Positions 1-5,401 of a stretch of 6,451 nucleotides of DNA are shown here, piece after piece. Positions within the stretch are counted from its first letter, which is position 1, and every line of letters begins with the position of its first letter. Source of the stretch: CAZZCN01 sp964652975 (lineage in GTDB: Bacteria > Bacillota > Clostridia > Saccharofermentanales > UBA5734); contig CAZZCN010000125.1 in assembly GCA_964652975.1 (NCBI GenBank), positions 1 through 6,451 on the forward strand. The letters are read 5' to 3'. A model generated the notes under the pieces. That model did not search any database. It saw only the letters and a program-made list of their open reading frames with translations, and was not told the origin of the DNA. Position numbers and translations under genes: made by a program.

Positions 1-608
1 CCACGTGTCATTTCATCAGAAAGAAACTGAAGCGTTACATCTAAGGCGTCAGGTGTAAGCTCCGTAAACGTTGATAACGTTGTCATGTCTGCAGGCATAT
101 GTTCCAAAAAAGTACCTGCATAAATTTTATAATCAAGATCATTGTGCAAAACAAAGATGATTTCATCAAACGCATCAGGATTTTGTTTTACGAATGCTCT
201 AACCGCATGACCAGCAATAAGTACAGCCAACTCTTTAGGGTAATGGAATACGCCAGTGGAAATTGCAGGAAATGCGATAGACCTGACACCATATTCTTTT
301 GCACACTGTAAGCTTTTGAAATAGCAGGAATACAAAAGCCTTTCTTCATTACCATTTTCAGCTCCATACACAGGACCTACAGTGTGGATTACGTATTTTG
401 CGGGCAGATTATATCCTTCAGTTATTTTTGCATCGCCAGTTTCACAACCTCCAAGCGTAATACATTTATATGCTAGGTCAGGGCCTGCTACAGCATGAAT
501 AGCTGCGTCTACGCCACCGCCACCAAGAAGTGTTTTATTCGCTGCATTAACAATTGCGCCCACGTGCAATCGAGTTATATCATCCTTTACTATTATTATT
601 TTTGTCAT
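1..608 (-). CDS. Macrodomain protein (ADP-ribose / O-acetyl-ADP-ribose hydrolase type), C-terminus beyond the window
   Basis: Reading leftwards from the ATG at 608-606, the frame is open to the window edge (202 codons). The N-terminus carries the macrodomain signature in order: DDIT (residues 9-12), VNAAN (20-24), the glycine-rich loop GGGGVDAAIH (28-37), CETGDAKIT (about 52-60), HTVGPVY (about 70-76) and FPAISTGVFHYP (about 104-115). These match the MacroD/YmdB class, which binds ADP-ribose and removes it, or O-acetyl groups, from modified substrates in the cytoplasm. The Asn of NAAN and the GGGGVD loop, expected for catalysis and binding, are present. YmdB-type proteins are about 175 residues, so the extra residues here suggest a C-terminal extension, whose end is not visible. 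The start has no Shine-Dalgarno and is preceded by TATAAAATATT. It overlaps the end of the upstream membrane-protein gene by 29 bases, so the two are probably co-transcribed. No ADP-ribosyltransferase partner is visible. Family call sure; substrate unknown. Confidence 0.93.
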   Translation of the reverse strand, partial: MTKIIIVKDDITRLHVGAIVNAANKTLLGGGGVDAAIHAVAGPDLAYKCITLGGCETGDAKITEGYNLPAKYVIHTVGPVYGAENGNEERLLYSCYFKSLQCAKEYGVRSIAFPAISTGVFHYPKELAVLIAGHAVRAFVKQNPDAFDEIIFVLHNDLDYKIYAGTFLEHMPADMTTLSTFTELTPDALDVTLQFLSDEMTR

Positions 609-888
609 AATATTTTATATTAGTTTTTGTTGCCCAGTTATTAAAACGCGTCAATGCGAAAACCAATATGATTAGTAAGACTCCGATTCTCCAGTCAATA
701 AAGAGATAGAGTAGGCCTACAACTAATAAAAAACCTACAATAGTTGATATCAGTATCCGTGGTCCACGGGGGATAACATGAATTATACATGAAAGGATGC
801 AGAGTAAAAGCGCAATACGCCAATCTATAAAGAAGAAAAATATCGATATAGCAGCAACGATGTATTTACTAATCAGGATAATTCTCAT
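580..888 (-). CDS. Small four-helix membrane protein with a duplicated FIDWRI hairpin
   Basis: I do not recognise a named family. The 102-residue product is almost wholly hydrophobic up to residue 80 and then has a polar tail (RFNNWATKTN to the C-terminus). It reads as two copies of the same unit, hydrophobic segment - FIDWRI - hydrophobic segment, with FIDWRI at residues 20-25 and 63-68. The copies are joined by a short PRGPR linker (about 40-44), so four membrane segments in two hairpins are likely, probably from an internal duplication. I chose the ATG at 888. A TTG at 921 would add 11 residues (starting ESFNYNV), but neither start has a ribosome binding site, and the ATG fits the T-before-ATG pattern of the other genes. 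The 3' end overlaps the macrodomain gene start by 29 bases, which suggests an operon and perhaps coupled translation. Function unknown. Confidence 0.75.
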   Translation of the reverse strand: MRIILISKYIVAAISIFFFFIDWRIALLLCILSCIIHVIPRGPRILISTIVGFLLVVGLLYLFIDWRIGVLLIILVFALTRFNNWATKTNIKYYDKNNNSKG

Positions 889-1076
889 AAAAATATTTAC
901 GTTATAATTGAAGCTTTCCAAACGAACTTTGGTGTCTTATCAAGATCTCACCCCATATTTATCAAAAATTAATACTCCTCTGGGTTATTATTAGACTTCA
1001 AAAGTCTGCGATCACACAAAGCAACGAGTCGTAAAAAATGGCTTCCTATTCCTGCTAATATATAATTTATTGAGTG
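889..1076. other. Intergenic stretch with no gene seen
   Basis: This holds no convincing reading frame. The only structure I see is a short inverted repeat at 993-1007 (AGACTT, loop CAA, AAGTCT). It is not followed by a T run on either strand, so it is at best a weak transcript end for the minus-strand gene at 1077-1487. A promoter for the membrane protein/macrodomain pair must lie here, but I cannot place one with confidence. Confidence 0.4.
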
Positions 1077-1487
1077 CTATTTGAAAAATAGAACAACAAA
1101 AAACCAGAGACAAGACCCTAAAGCTAAAAGTACTACACCCCATTTCGCCCAAGTTTTTTGAGTAACAATAAATTCGTCTAAGCTTTTCCACTGCTTTTCT
1201 TCCCATGCCCACTGATTTCCATATACACCAAAAACTACCATGCTAATTAGAGTTGCTGCTCCACCCCAATAGTCAGGCAAACGAGATAGAGTAAAAAATA
1301 AAAAAGCATAACCAAATTTATGATGAGCTAATGCCCAGATCCAACTCAACAATGCTGCGCCCCAATTCCATTTATCCAAATATCGTTTCAGTTTTTCACG
1401 GTCTTCGGGCGTTTCTAACATTCTATCATTGACTTCTTTTAGGCTGCTATGCGACCTCCTATTGTCTGATGAATTGAAAATTGTCAT
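1077..1487 (-). CDS. Membrane protein of the KWNWGA / DUF2628-like type
   Basis: The product has 136 residues. A charged, soluble N-terminus (1-38) is followed by the motif KWNWGAALLSWIWALAHH (39-56), a hydrophobic stretch (about 58-89), the motif GNQWAWEEKQW (90-100), then TQKTWAKWG (109-117) and a last hydrophobic helix (117-135). This order of Trp-rich motif, membrane hairpin, G-N/S-E/Q-WAW, a charged linker and WAxWG is typical of small inner-membrane proteins grouped with DUF2628, which have no established biochemical role; some databases give them unrelated names by mistake. The start is the ATG at 1487, preceded by ATTTATTT and without a Shine-Dalgarno. About 60 bases upstream on the same strand, RNA-1 ends in a terminator, so this gene should have its own promoter between about 1490 and 1540. 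It is separated from the next minus-strand gene by about 190 bases and is probably a single-gene unit. The family call is from memory of the motif pattern. Confidence 0.85.
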   Translation of the reverse strand: MTIFNSSDNRRSHSSLKEVNDRMLETPEDREKLKRYLDKWNWGAALLSWIWALAHHKFGYAFLFFTLSRLPDYWGGAATLISMVVFGVYGNQWAWEEKQWKSLDEFIVTQKTWAKWGVVLLALGSCLWFFVVLFFK

Positions 1488-1543
1488 AAATAAATTTTTG
1501 TATTACTACTTAAATAAGGAATATAACTACTTCTAAAACTGAT

Positions 1544-1571
1544 AAAAATAAAAAGGACACCCGATGGTGTC
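1544..1571 (-). terminator. Intrinsic terminator of RNA-1, overlapping the pseudoknot
   Basis: On the minus strand GACACC (1561-1556 complement side at 1571-1566) and GGTGTC form a 6-pair hairpin with loop ATCG, followed by C and then TTTTTATTTTT (1554-1544). This is a standard intrinsic terminator. Its bases are the same ones needed for pseudoknot stem S2 (1565-1555) and the end of S1, so the local hairpin and the pseudoknot exclude each other. Confidence 0.7.
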
Positions 1572-1690
1572 TAGACCCAACCTGACAGGGTTAGTGCCAT
1601 GTTGTTTTATCGGGTGCCCGTTTTGCAGCGCTAACCCGATAATTCAAAACTATAACAAAATGGCTTAGCCATTTCTGGTTGAGTCTAGAC
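1546..1690 (-). ncRNA. RNA-1: pseudoknotted small RNA, undescribed family (copy 1)
   Basis: Read on the minus strand from 1690 leftwards, this non-coding stretch folds into a closed plan. Closing stem S1 pairs 1690-1677 (GTCTAGACTCAACC) with 1582-1569 (GGTTGGGTCTAGAC): 14 pairs, one of them U-G. Inside it are a 7-pair hairpin with a 3-base loop (1674-1658) and middle stem S3, 1637-1628 with 1597-1588 (one mismatch on this strand). The terminal loop holds 1619-1609 (GGGCACCCGAT), which pairs with the 3' tail 1565-1555 (ATCGGGTGTCC), 11 pairs with one G-U, forming pseudoknot S2. The tail runs straight into TTTTTATTTTT. In both S1 and S2 the imperfect position is a G-U wobble on the minus strand but a C-A mismatch on the plus strand, which supports minus-strand transcription; S3 alone shows the reverse. 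A consensus promoter lies immediately upstream. No known RNA class fits. The 3' end is estimated from the U run. Confidence 0.72.
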
Positions 1691-1696
1691 CTATCA

Positions 1697-1725
1697 ATAA
1701 TGACTGTTTTTGAGCATTATGTCAA
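1697..1725 (-). promoter_or_regulatory. Sigma-70-type promoter of RNA-1
   Basis: On the minus strand a perfect -35 box TTGACA (1725-1720) is followed by a 17-base spacer and the -10 box CATTAT (1702-1697, four of six consensus bases). Counting seven bases from the end of the -10 box puts the start at 1690, a G that is exactly the first paired base of the RNA-1 closing stem. The same interval also separates RNA-1 from the divergent gene at 1810, so the two units could influence each other. Confidence 0.7.
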
Positions 1726-1809
1726 AATGTAACCACTGCCAGTCACACTGCCTCAAATGAAATAAATATTAAATAATACGTCTAAACCCTGACGGAACTA
1801 TAAATTAGT

Positions 1810-2616
1810 ATGAAAAAGATTAAAAAAGCGCAAGAAAGATTGTGGTGCCACGATAAACTTGGGCACGCAAGAGTTGTTTCGCTCATAAGGACCTCCCCTG
1901 CTTGTAGAGACAAGGTGGACGCAATACGTAAAAAATTTAATATTCCAAAAGGAGGATTCATTTTCTATGCCGATATACTAAAGTTTAGAGAAATATTTTC
2001 CAATGAACGTCGAAACATGTTAAATGATCCAGAATTCATTAAACTTAAAGCATTAGAAGATAAACATGGTGTTAACAGTGCCAACGGTGGCTTCAAAAAG
2101 CTTCTTAGGCTCCTTCCATCATCAATATGGAAACAAATGCTTAGTGACTTAGCTTCTATGACCGGAGCTGATGAATATCTTAAATCGCATATAGAAGAGT
2201 ATGTAATCTGTGAGAACGAACCATTATTTCTTTATAACATGACTACTTTTGATAACATCCATGGCAATTACCATTCTAAGCCGTATTTTATCAATATCAT
2301 AAAAGAAGGTTCTCATGAAAAATTTATGATTGAAATTCTTGACCATCTCTCAAAAAAACATTGGTCATCTTTACAAAAAGAAATTAACGAATGTTGGAGC
2401 TTTGTGAGCACAAAAACATCACCAAAAAAGATAAAGAATCGCGAACTTTACGAGCGTATTTTATTTGAGATTAAAAATGGTGGTGAAAAACCACACAAAG
2501 AACTATATAAAAGAGTTTTTCCCGACAGCAATACGAAAATATTCCCTTACGATGATTTCAAAAAGCAAATAATCGCAGCGAAGAGATTTATAGCTAAAGA
2601 AAAAGGGGAAAAATAA
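1810..2616 (+). CDS. Hypothetical protein of 268 residues, lysine-rich
   Basis: I do not recognise a family. The product is soluble, with no signal peptide or membrane segment. It has a basic N-terminus (MKKIKKAQER) and many lysines throughout, and is mostly helix-prone. His and Cys residues near the start (WCHDKLGH, residues 12-19, and C32) do not form a clear metal-binding pattern. The C-terminal third (RELYERILFEIKNGG, 211-225, then KELYKRVFPD and YDDFKKQIIAAKRFIAKEK to the end) looks like a small helical domain that could bind nucleic acid; this is inference only. The start is the ATG at 1810, with no Shine-Dalgarno. A TATAAA at 1799-1804 lies only six bases upstream of the ATG, which would suit a leaderless transcript, though I see no -35 box. 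The gene is divergent from RNA-1 and ends 28 bases before a strong terminator, so it is a unit separate from the operon downstream. It may be cargo or a regulator of the element. Confidence 0.8.
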   Translation: MKKIKKAQERLWCHDKLGHARVVSLIRTSPACRDKVDAIRKKFNIPKGGFIFYADILKFREIFSNERRNMLNDPEFIKLKALEDKHGVNSANGGFKKLLRLLPSSIWKQMLSDLASMTGADEYLKSHIEEYVICENEPLFLYNMTTFDNIHGNYHSKPYFINIIKEGSHEKFMIEILDHLSKKHWSSLQKEINECWSFVSTKTSPKKIKNRELYERILFEIKNGGEKPHKELYKRVFPDSNTKIFPYDDFKKQIIAAKRFIAKEKGEK

Positions 2617-2644
2617 AGGAACAAAAAAATTCACATACCGATTC

Positions 2645-2680
2645 TACGCTCTCAGAGATACTGAGAGCGTAATTTATTTT
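2645..2680 (+). terminator. Strong intrinsic terminator after the 268-residue gene
   Basis: A perfect 11-pair stem, TACGCTCTCAG (2645-2655) with CTGAGAGCGTA (2661-2671), carries a five-base loop AGATA and is followed by ATTTATTTTATTTTATATTT. It closes the transcript of the gene at 1810-2616 and insulates it from the operon starting at 2752. It is symmetrical enough to work in both directions, but the T-rich side favours plus-strand termination. Confidence 0.9.
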
Positions 2681-2751
2681 ATTTTATATTTATGCCAAAC
2701 CACTAATAGAATTGTTTGCGATACATGATATGCAGAAAAACAATAATTACT

Positions 2752-3024
2752 ATGCCAAAAAATATTACATACATCTCTGAATTCTACAGCGCAACAGACC
2801 TTTCTCTTTCAGCGGCTTTAATAACTCTTGGTTACAAACTCATCAGTATTGATAAGCAAAATTACACCAAGGCCGAATTTCTATTCAAACCAAAATCCAC
2901 CATTAACGATGATATTGATCGATTTTGGGCCCGTAAATTAAAGCAAGATAGTAGAACCTATTTTGAGAATCTGAAACTTCTCAAAAACATGCTGCACTCA
3001 AACGTGTATGACCCCAACCGATGA
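2752..3024 (+). CDS. Small DUF5659-like protein, first gene of the element operon
   Basis: The 90-residue product begins MPKNITYISEFYSATDLSLS and continues with AALITLGYKLISIDKQ (21-36), FLFKPK (43-48) and DIDRFWARKL (54-63), ending in a helix FENLKLLKNMLHS. The pattern of an aromatic plus 'S/T-DL', a hydrophobic helix with LGYKL, a strand with a lysine-rich turn and a final helix matches my memory of the DUF5659 family, which recurs beside serine recombinases and AAA ATPases in Patescibacteria elements; its function is unknown. The frame is open upstream to a TTG at 2716 and an ATG at 2725. I chose the ATG at 2752 because it starts directly at the conserved core and has the TATG context of the other genes. 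The next gene overlaps its end by 17 bases. The promoter should lie in 2680-2750, but I cannot place it. Confidence 0.78.
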   Translation: MPKNITYISEFYSATDLSLSAALITLGYKLISIDKQNYTKAEFLFKPKSTINDDIDRFWARKLKQDSRTYFENLKLLKNMLHSNVYDPNR

Positions 3025-3202
3025 ACAGATTAACGAGTTTAAAAACATCTACAAAAAACGTTTTGGCTACGAACTTACATCAACTGAAGCTCGTGAGCGA
3101 GGGATGAGCCTTATCCGCATCGTGAAGTTTACTTATCGAGCAATAACCCAAGCAGAAGTGGATGCGCTCGAATGGCACAGAAACAACAAGTTACTTAATT
3201 AA
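3008..3202 (+). CDS. Small conserved-looking 64-residue protein
   Basis: The product is short, charged and predicted helical: MTPTDEQINEFKNIYKKRFG is followed by YELTSTEARERGMSLIRIVK and a tail with AEVDALEWHR. The layout 'EFKxIYKKxFGxELTxxEAxExGxxLIRxVK' is one I recall from many small proteins of Patescibacteria and their mobile elements, where it has no assigned role. The start ATG at 3008 lies inside the end of the preceding gene (17-base overlap, different frame), and the stop is 7 bases before the ATPase start, so it is translated as part of the operon. It could be a small DNA-binding or accessory protein, but nothing in the sequence proves this. Confidence 0.8.
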   Translation: MTPTDEQINEFKNIYKKRFGYELTSTEARERGMSLIRIVKFTYRAITQAEVDALEWHRNNKLLN

Positions 3203-3209
3203 GATTAGT

Positions 3210-4490
3210 ATGGCAGAAAAACCAATTAGCATTATCCTAGAAGAACCAGAACGTATCGTGCCTATGTCTAAACCGACAAACCCAATAAATATTGCACAGT
3301 GGCGCAGCATTATTGCTGAACACTACCCTATCGCGGTCACAGCAGCGGAATCATCGCTATCAATAGCAACTCAACTACTAATCAACGACATCTTTCATCC
3401 GTTTCCTCTCATTCTTATCGGCCCACCATCCTCTGGAAAAACGACTGTTCTAAATTTTTTCAGCGAATTAGACGGTGTGGCATATACTACCGATGGTTTT
3501 ACTAGTTCGTCATTGCTATCCATGCACATGGCAACAAAAAAATCTGACCTAGGTAAGCATGATTTACTCCCTCGAATGCGACGTAAACTTGTTGTAGTTC
3601 GGGATATGTCAGTTGTCTTCTCCAAACGTGACGAGGACCTGCGTGATCTTATTGGTAAATTAACGCGTGTATTTGATGGAGAAGGATTAACTCTTGACTC
3701 AGGACCTCATGGCGAACGTGGTTACATTGGCGATTACTCTTTCATGATGCTTGCAGCATCTACCCCTATTCGCCCCCGTGTATGGCGCATGATGGGAAGC
3801 TTGGGATCACGCTTCTTTTTCCTACAATTTCCCACAAGGTTCAAAGACGACACGGAACTTGCTGAACAGCTCGCATCTATACCCTCAAAAGAAAAAGAGT
3901 TTCGATGTAGAGAAGCAACAAATGAGGTGGTCCGTACACTTTGGGAAAAATACCCTGCTGGCATTAATTGGATTCGCCACGCAGATCCAGCAGAATGTCG
4001 AAACTTCATTTCGCAATGTGGGCGATTGCTCTCACGCCTGCGCAGCGAACCTGGAACCTTACAACATGCACATAGCAGAACCATCGAAGAACACGTTGAA
4101 CCAAACATAGAACAACCCGATCGAGTAATTAATCTTTTATACAATTTTGCGCGTGGACACGCACTTGCGTGCGGCCGTACACAGCTCACAGAAGAAGATC
4201 TTCCGCTCGTTCTGAAGATTACCCTAGATAGCACACCCCCTACTCGTATGGCGCTTATACACGCCCTTATCACTAATAAAGGAAATCTTACAACAGATCA
4301 TGCTCAAGCTATTTTGGGAAAAGCAAATCAATTAGCAGGCCGCGAAATGGAAATCTTGCGCATCCTAGGTGTCTGCAAATCTATCAATTCTCATGCTGGT
4401 GTCGGCAGACCGAACAACACCATTGAATTCACGGAAGGATTTACATGGCTGTTATCAGAAAAATTCATTAATATCTATAACCAAGTCTAA
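3210..4490 (+). CDS. AAA-type P-loop ATPase of the element
   Basis: The product has 426 residues. A Walker A motif GPPSSGKTT (71-79) follows a hydrophobic strand (LILI). A Walker-B-like strand KLVVVRDM (126-133) has Asp132 but lacks the usual following Glu. LTRVFDGEG (151-159) and GYIGDYSFMMLAASTP (171-186) follow, with a sensor-1-like strand ending in STP, and then a possible arginine finger in LGSRFFFLQFP (198-208). The C-terminal part has a helical lid (ARGHALACGRTQLTEEDLPLVL, about 314-335) and a likely winged helix (about 350-395). I recall this combination from ATPases beside serine recombinases in Patescibacteria elements, where the role (replication, remodelling or transfer) is unproven. 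The frame runs upstream to an ATG at 3162, but that would overlap the previous gene by 41 bases. The ATG at 3210 has the TTAGTATG context, identical to that at 1810. The next gene begins one base after the stop. Confidence 0.88.
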   Translation: MAEKPISIILEEPERIVPMSKPTNPINIAQWRSIIAEHYPIAVTAAESSLSIATQLLINDIFHPFPLILIGPPSSGKTTVLNFFSELDGVAYTTDGFTSSSLLSMHMATKKSDLGKHDLLPRMRRKLVVVRDMSVVFSKRDEDLRDLIGKLTRVFDGEGLTLDSGPHGERGYIGDYSFMMLAASTPIRPRVWRMMGSLGSRFFFLQFPTRFKDDTELAEQLASIPSKEKEFRCREATNEVVRTLWEKYPAGINWIRHADPAECRNFISQCGRLLSRLRSEPGTLQHAHSRTIEEHVEPNIEQPDRVINLLYNFARGHALACGRTQLTEEDLPLVLKITLDSTPPTRMALIHALITNKGNLTTDHAQAILGKANQLAGREMEILRILGVCKSINSHAGVGRPNNTIEFTEGFTWLLSEKFINIYNQV

Positions 4491-4491
4491 T

Positions 4492-4749
4492 ATGCACTAT
4501 AACATTGGAACGGCTGACGAACGCGATACTTATCCAAAACTGCTAATTAATAACGAGGAAGATCTTAAAACATTCGACTGTTTCCGACTAACCCCTATTC
4601 TCAGCTTTGAGTTTGTATTACAAACAATAAAGGAGCAATTTGAAATAGAAGAAATAACATCAGAACAAATCAACGAACTATACGACACGCTTTACGAAAA
4701 ACTCTATCCGATGGTTATCGACGCAGGATCAGAGGTTTTCAGCAACTAA
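4492..4749 (+). CDS. Small acidic hypothetical protein, 85 residues
   Basis: I do not recognise a family. The product is acidic (EEDLKTFD at 22-29, EQFEIEEITSEQINELYD at 48-65), without membrane segments or cysteine clusters, and mostly helix-prone in its second half. The frame stays open upstream inside the ATPase gene, but the ATG at 4492, one base after the ATPase stop (TAATATG), is the natural start. The zinc-ribbon gene follows within a few bases. Its place between the ATPase and the zinc-ribbon protein suggests an accessory partner of one of them; this is inference from position only. Confidence 0.75.
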   Translation: MHYNIGTADERDTYPKLLINNEEDLKTFDCFRLTPILSFEFVLQTIKEQFEIEEITSEQINELYDTLYEKLYPMVIDAGSEVFSN

Positions 4750-4782
4750 ATATGAGTCATAGTCCTATTGATTTCGAGAGCT

Positions 4783-5397
4783 ATGAAAAGAGCAACTTGT
4801 GAAGAAAAATACCAAATCGCGATCACAAATCTTAAAAAATGGGGCTATCTTGCACCTGGTGTTCATCATGGAGGTGTACTGTGGCTTAACGACAATACAA
4901 AATCCTCAATAAACTTAACCTCTTATATTAATTCAGATCTAACAGGTTCAATTATTCTCAATTACAGTATTACATGGCATGGCGAATCCGAAAAACATTT
5001 CGTGAACTATCCCATCATAATTACTACCACCCGATGCAACTTTGGCAATGTACGCCAATGGTTCGTTTGTCCGATCAATACTGGTGGAATATCTTGTTCT
5101 AGACGGTCTGCAAGGCTCTATCTAAGGGGAAAATACTTTGGGTGTCGCAGATGTCACGCCCTACCTTTTTCTACTCAATACAAACATCGCAGCGGTATAG
5201 GCGGCCTGTTTGACGCAGTATATGGATATAGAGAAATCGAGAAAAAAATTAAAGCATTAAGGACTAAATACTGGCATGGGCTACCAACAAAGCGCCACGG
5301 AACCTTACTTAAACGACTTGGAAGAAACGCTAATACCCTACCACAACTTTCAGCTGATATAGATAAGTTGATAAATAGAACAAAAAGCGTAAAATGA
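4783..5397 (+). CDS. Zinc-ribbon protein of the element, start possibly altered by one base
   Basis: Counted from the ATG at 4783, the 204-residue product has an N-terminal helix (MKRATCEEKYQIAITNLKKW, 1-20), a strand-rich middle, and a zinc ribbon C96-x8-C105-x15-C121-x2-C124 set in WFVCPINTGG and YFGCRRCHALPFSTQ. A basic helical tail follows (EIEKKIKALRTKYWHGLPTK). The motif set 'CNFG..RQWFVCP... RSARLYL..KYFGCRRCH' is one I know from proteins near serine recombinases in Patescibacteria and other bacteria; nucleic-acid binding is likely but unproven. Operon spacing predicts a start at 4752 (TAAATATG), yet that frame stops at 4800-4802 after MSHSPIDFESYEKSNL. Dropping one base near 4785 would join SHSPIDFESY to KRATCEEKY. 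Either the real start is 4783 (or the TTG at 4768), or there is a frameshift or sequencing error. The last bases of this gene contain the RNA-2 promoter. Confidence 0.82.
   Translation: MKRATCEEKYQIAITNLKKWGYLAPGVHHGGVLWLNDNTKSSINLTSYINSDLTGSIILNYSITWHGESEKHFVNYPIIITTTRCNFGNVRQWFVCPINTGGISCSRRSARLYLRGKYFGCRRCHALPFSTQYKHRSGIGGLFDAVYGYREIEKKIKALRTKYWHGLPTKRHGTLLKRLGRNANTLPQLSADIDKLINRTKSVK
5368..5395 (+). promoter_or_regulatory. Sigma-70-type promoter of RNA-2, inside the end of the zinc-ribbon gene
   Basis: A -35 box TTGATA (5368-5373, five of six) lies 16 bases before a -10 box TAAAAT (5390-5395, five of six). Counting seven bases on puts the start at 5402, a G that is the first paired base of the RNA-2 closing stem, the same arrangement as for RNA-1. 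The -10 box overlaps the first base of the TGA stop (5395-5397) of the zinc-ribbon gene, so operon transcription runs through this promoter. Confidence 0.68.
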
Positions 5398-5401
5398 GTA
5401 T

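Noticed and set aside
99..311. A 70-codon plus-strand frame over the macrodomain gene.
   Set aside because: It lies opposite conserved macrodomain motifs and its translation shows no family features.
1..921. DarTG-like toxin-antitoxin because of the macrodomain.
   Set aside because: The neighbour is a small membrane protein, not an ADP-ribosyltransferase, and the macrodomain looks like the MacroD/YmdB type rather than DarG.
1569..1690. Integron attC sites: ACCCAAC...GTTGAGT at 1575-1684 and ACCCAAT...GTTGGGT at 5406-5499 resemble RYYYAAC/GTTRRRY.
   Set aside because: The consensus is very degenerate. Pairing runs 14 bases without the usual unpaired spacer, the second site breaks the RYYYAAC rule, both have pseudoknot partners outside the would-be site plus promoters at their edge, and no tyrosine integron integrase is visible.
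1550..1700. CRISPR array, TnpB/IscB guide RNA or retron RNA as identity of the small RNAs.
   Set aside because: There are no spaced direct repeats, no RuvC/HNH nuclease and no reverse transcriptase in the window.
3007..3018. Possible pairing of the RNA motif GGTTGGGTC with GACCCCAACC at the start of the 64-residue gene.
   Set aside because: It needs a bulge and is short; such matches are expected by chance in a window of this size.
3395..4273. Reading frames on the minus strand across the ATPase gene, and small frames opposite the recombinase and zinc-ribbon genes.
   Set aside because: They are shadows of well-supported plus-strand genes with recognisable motifs; none has a domain or plausible start context.
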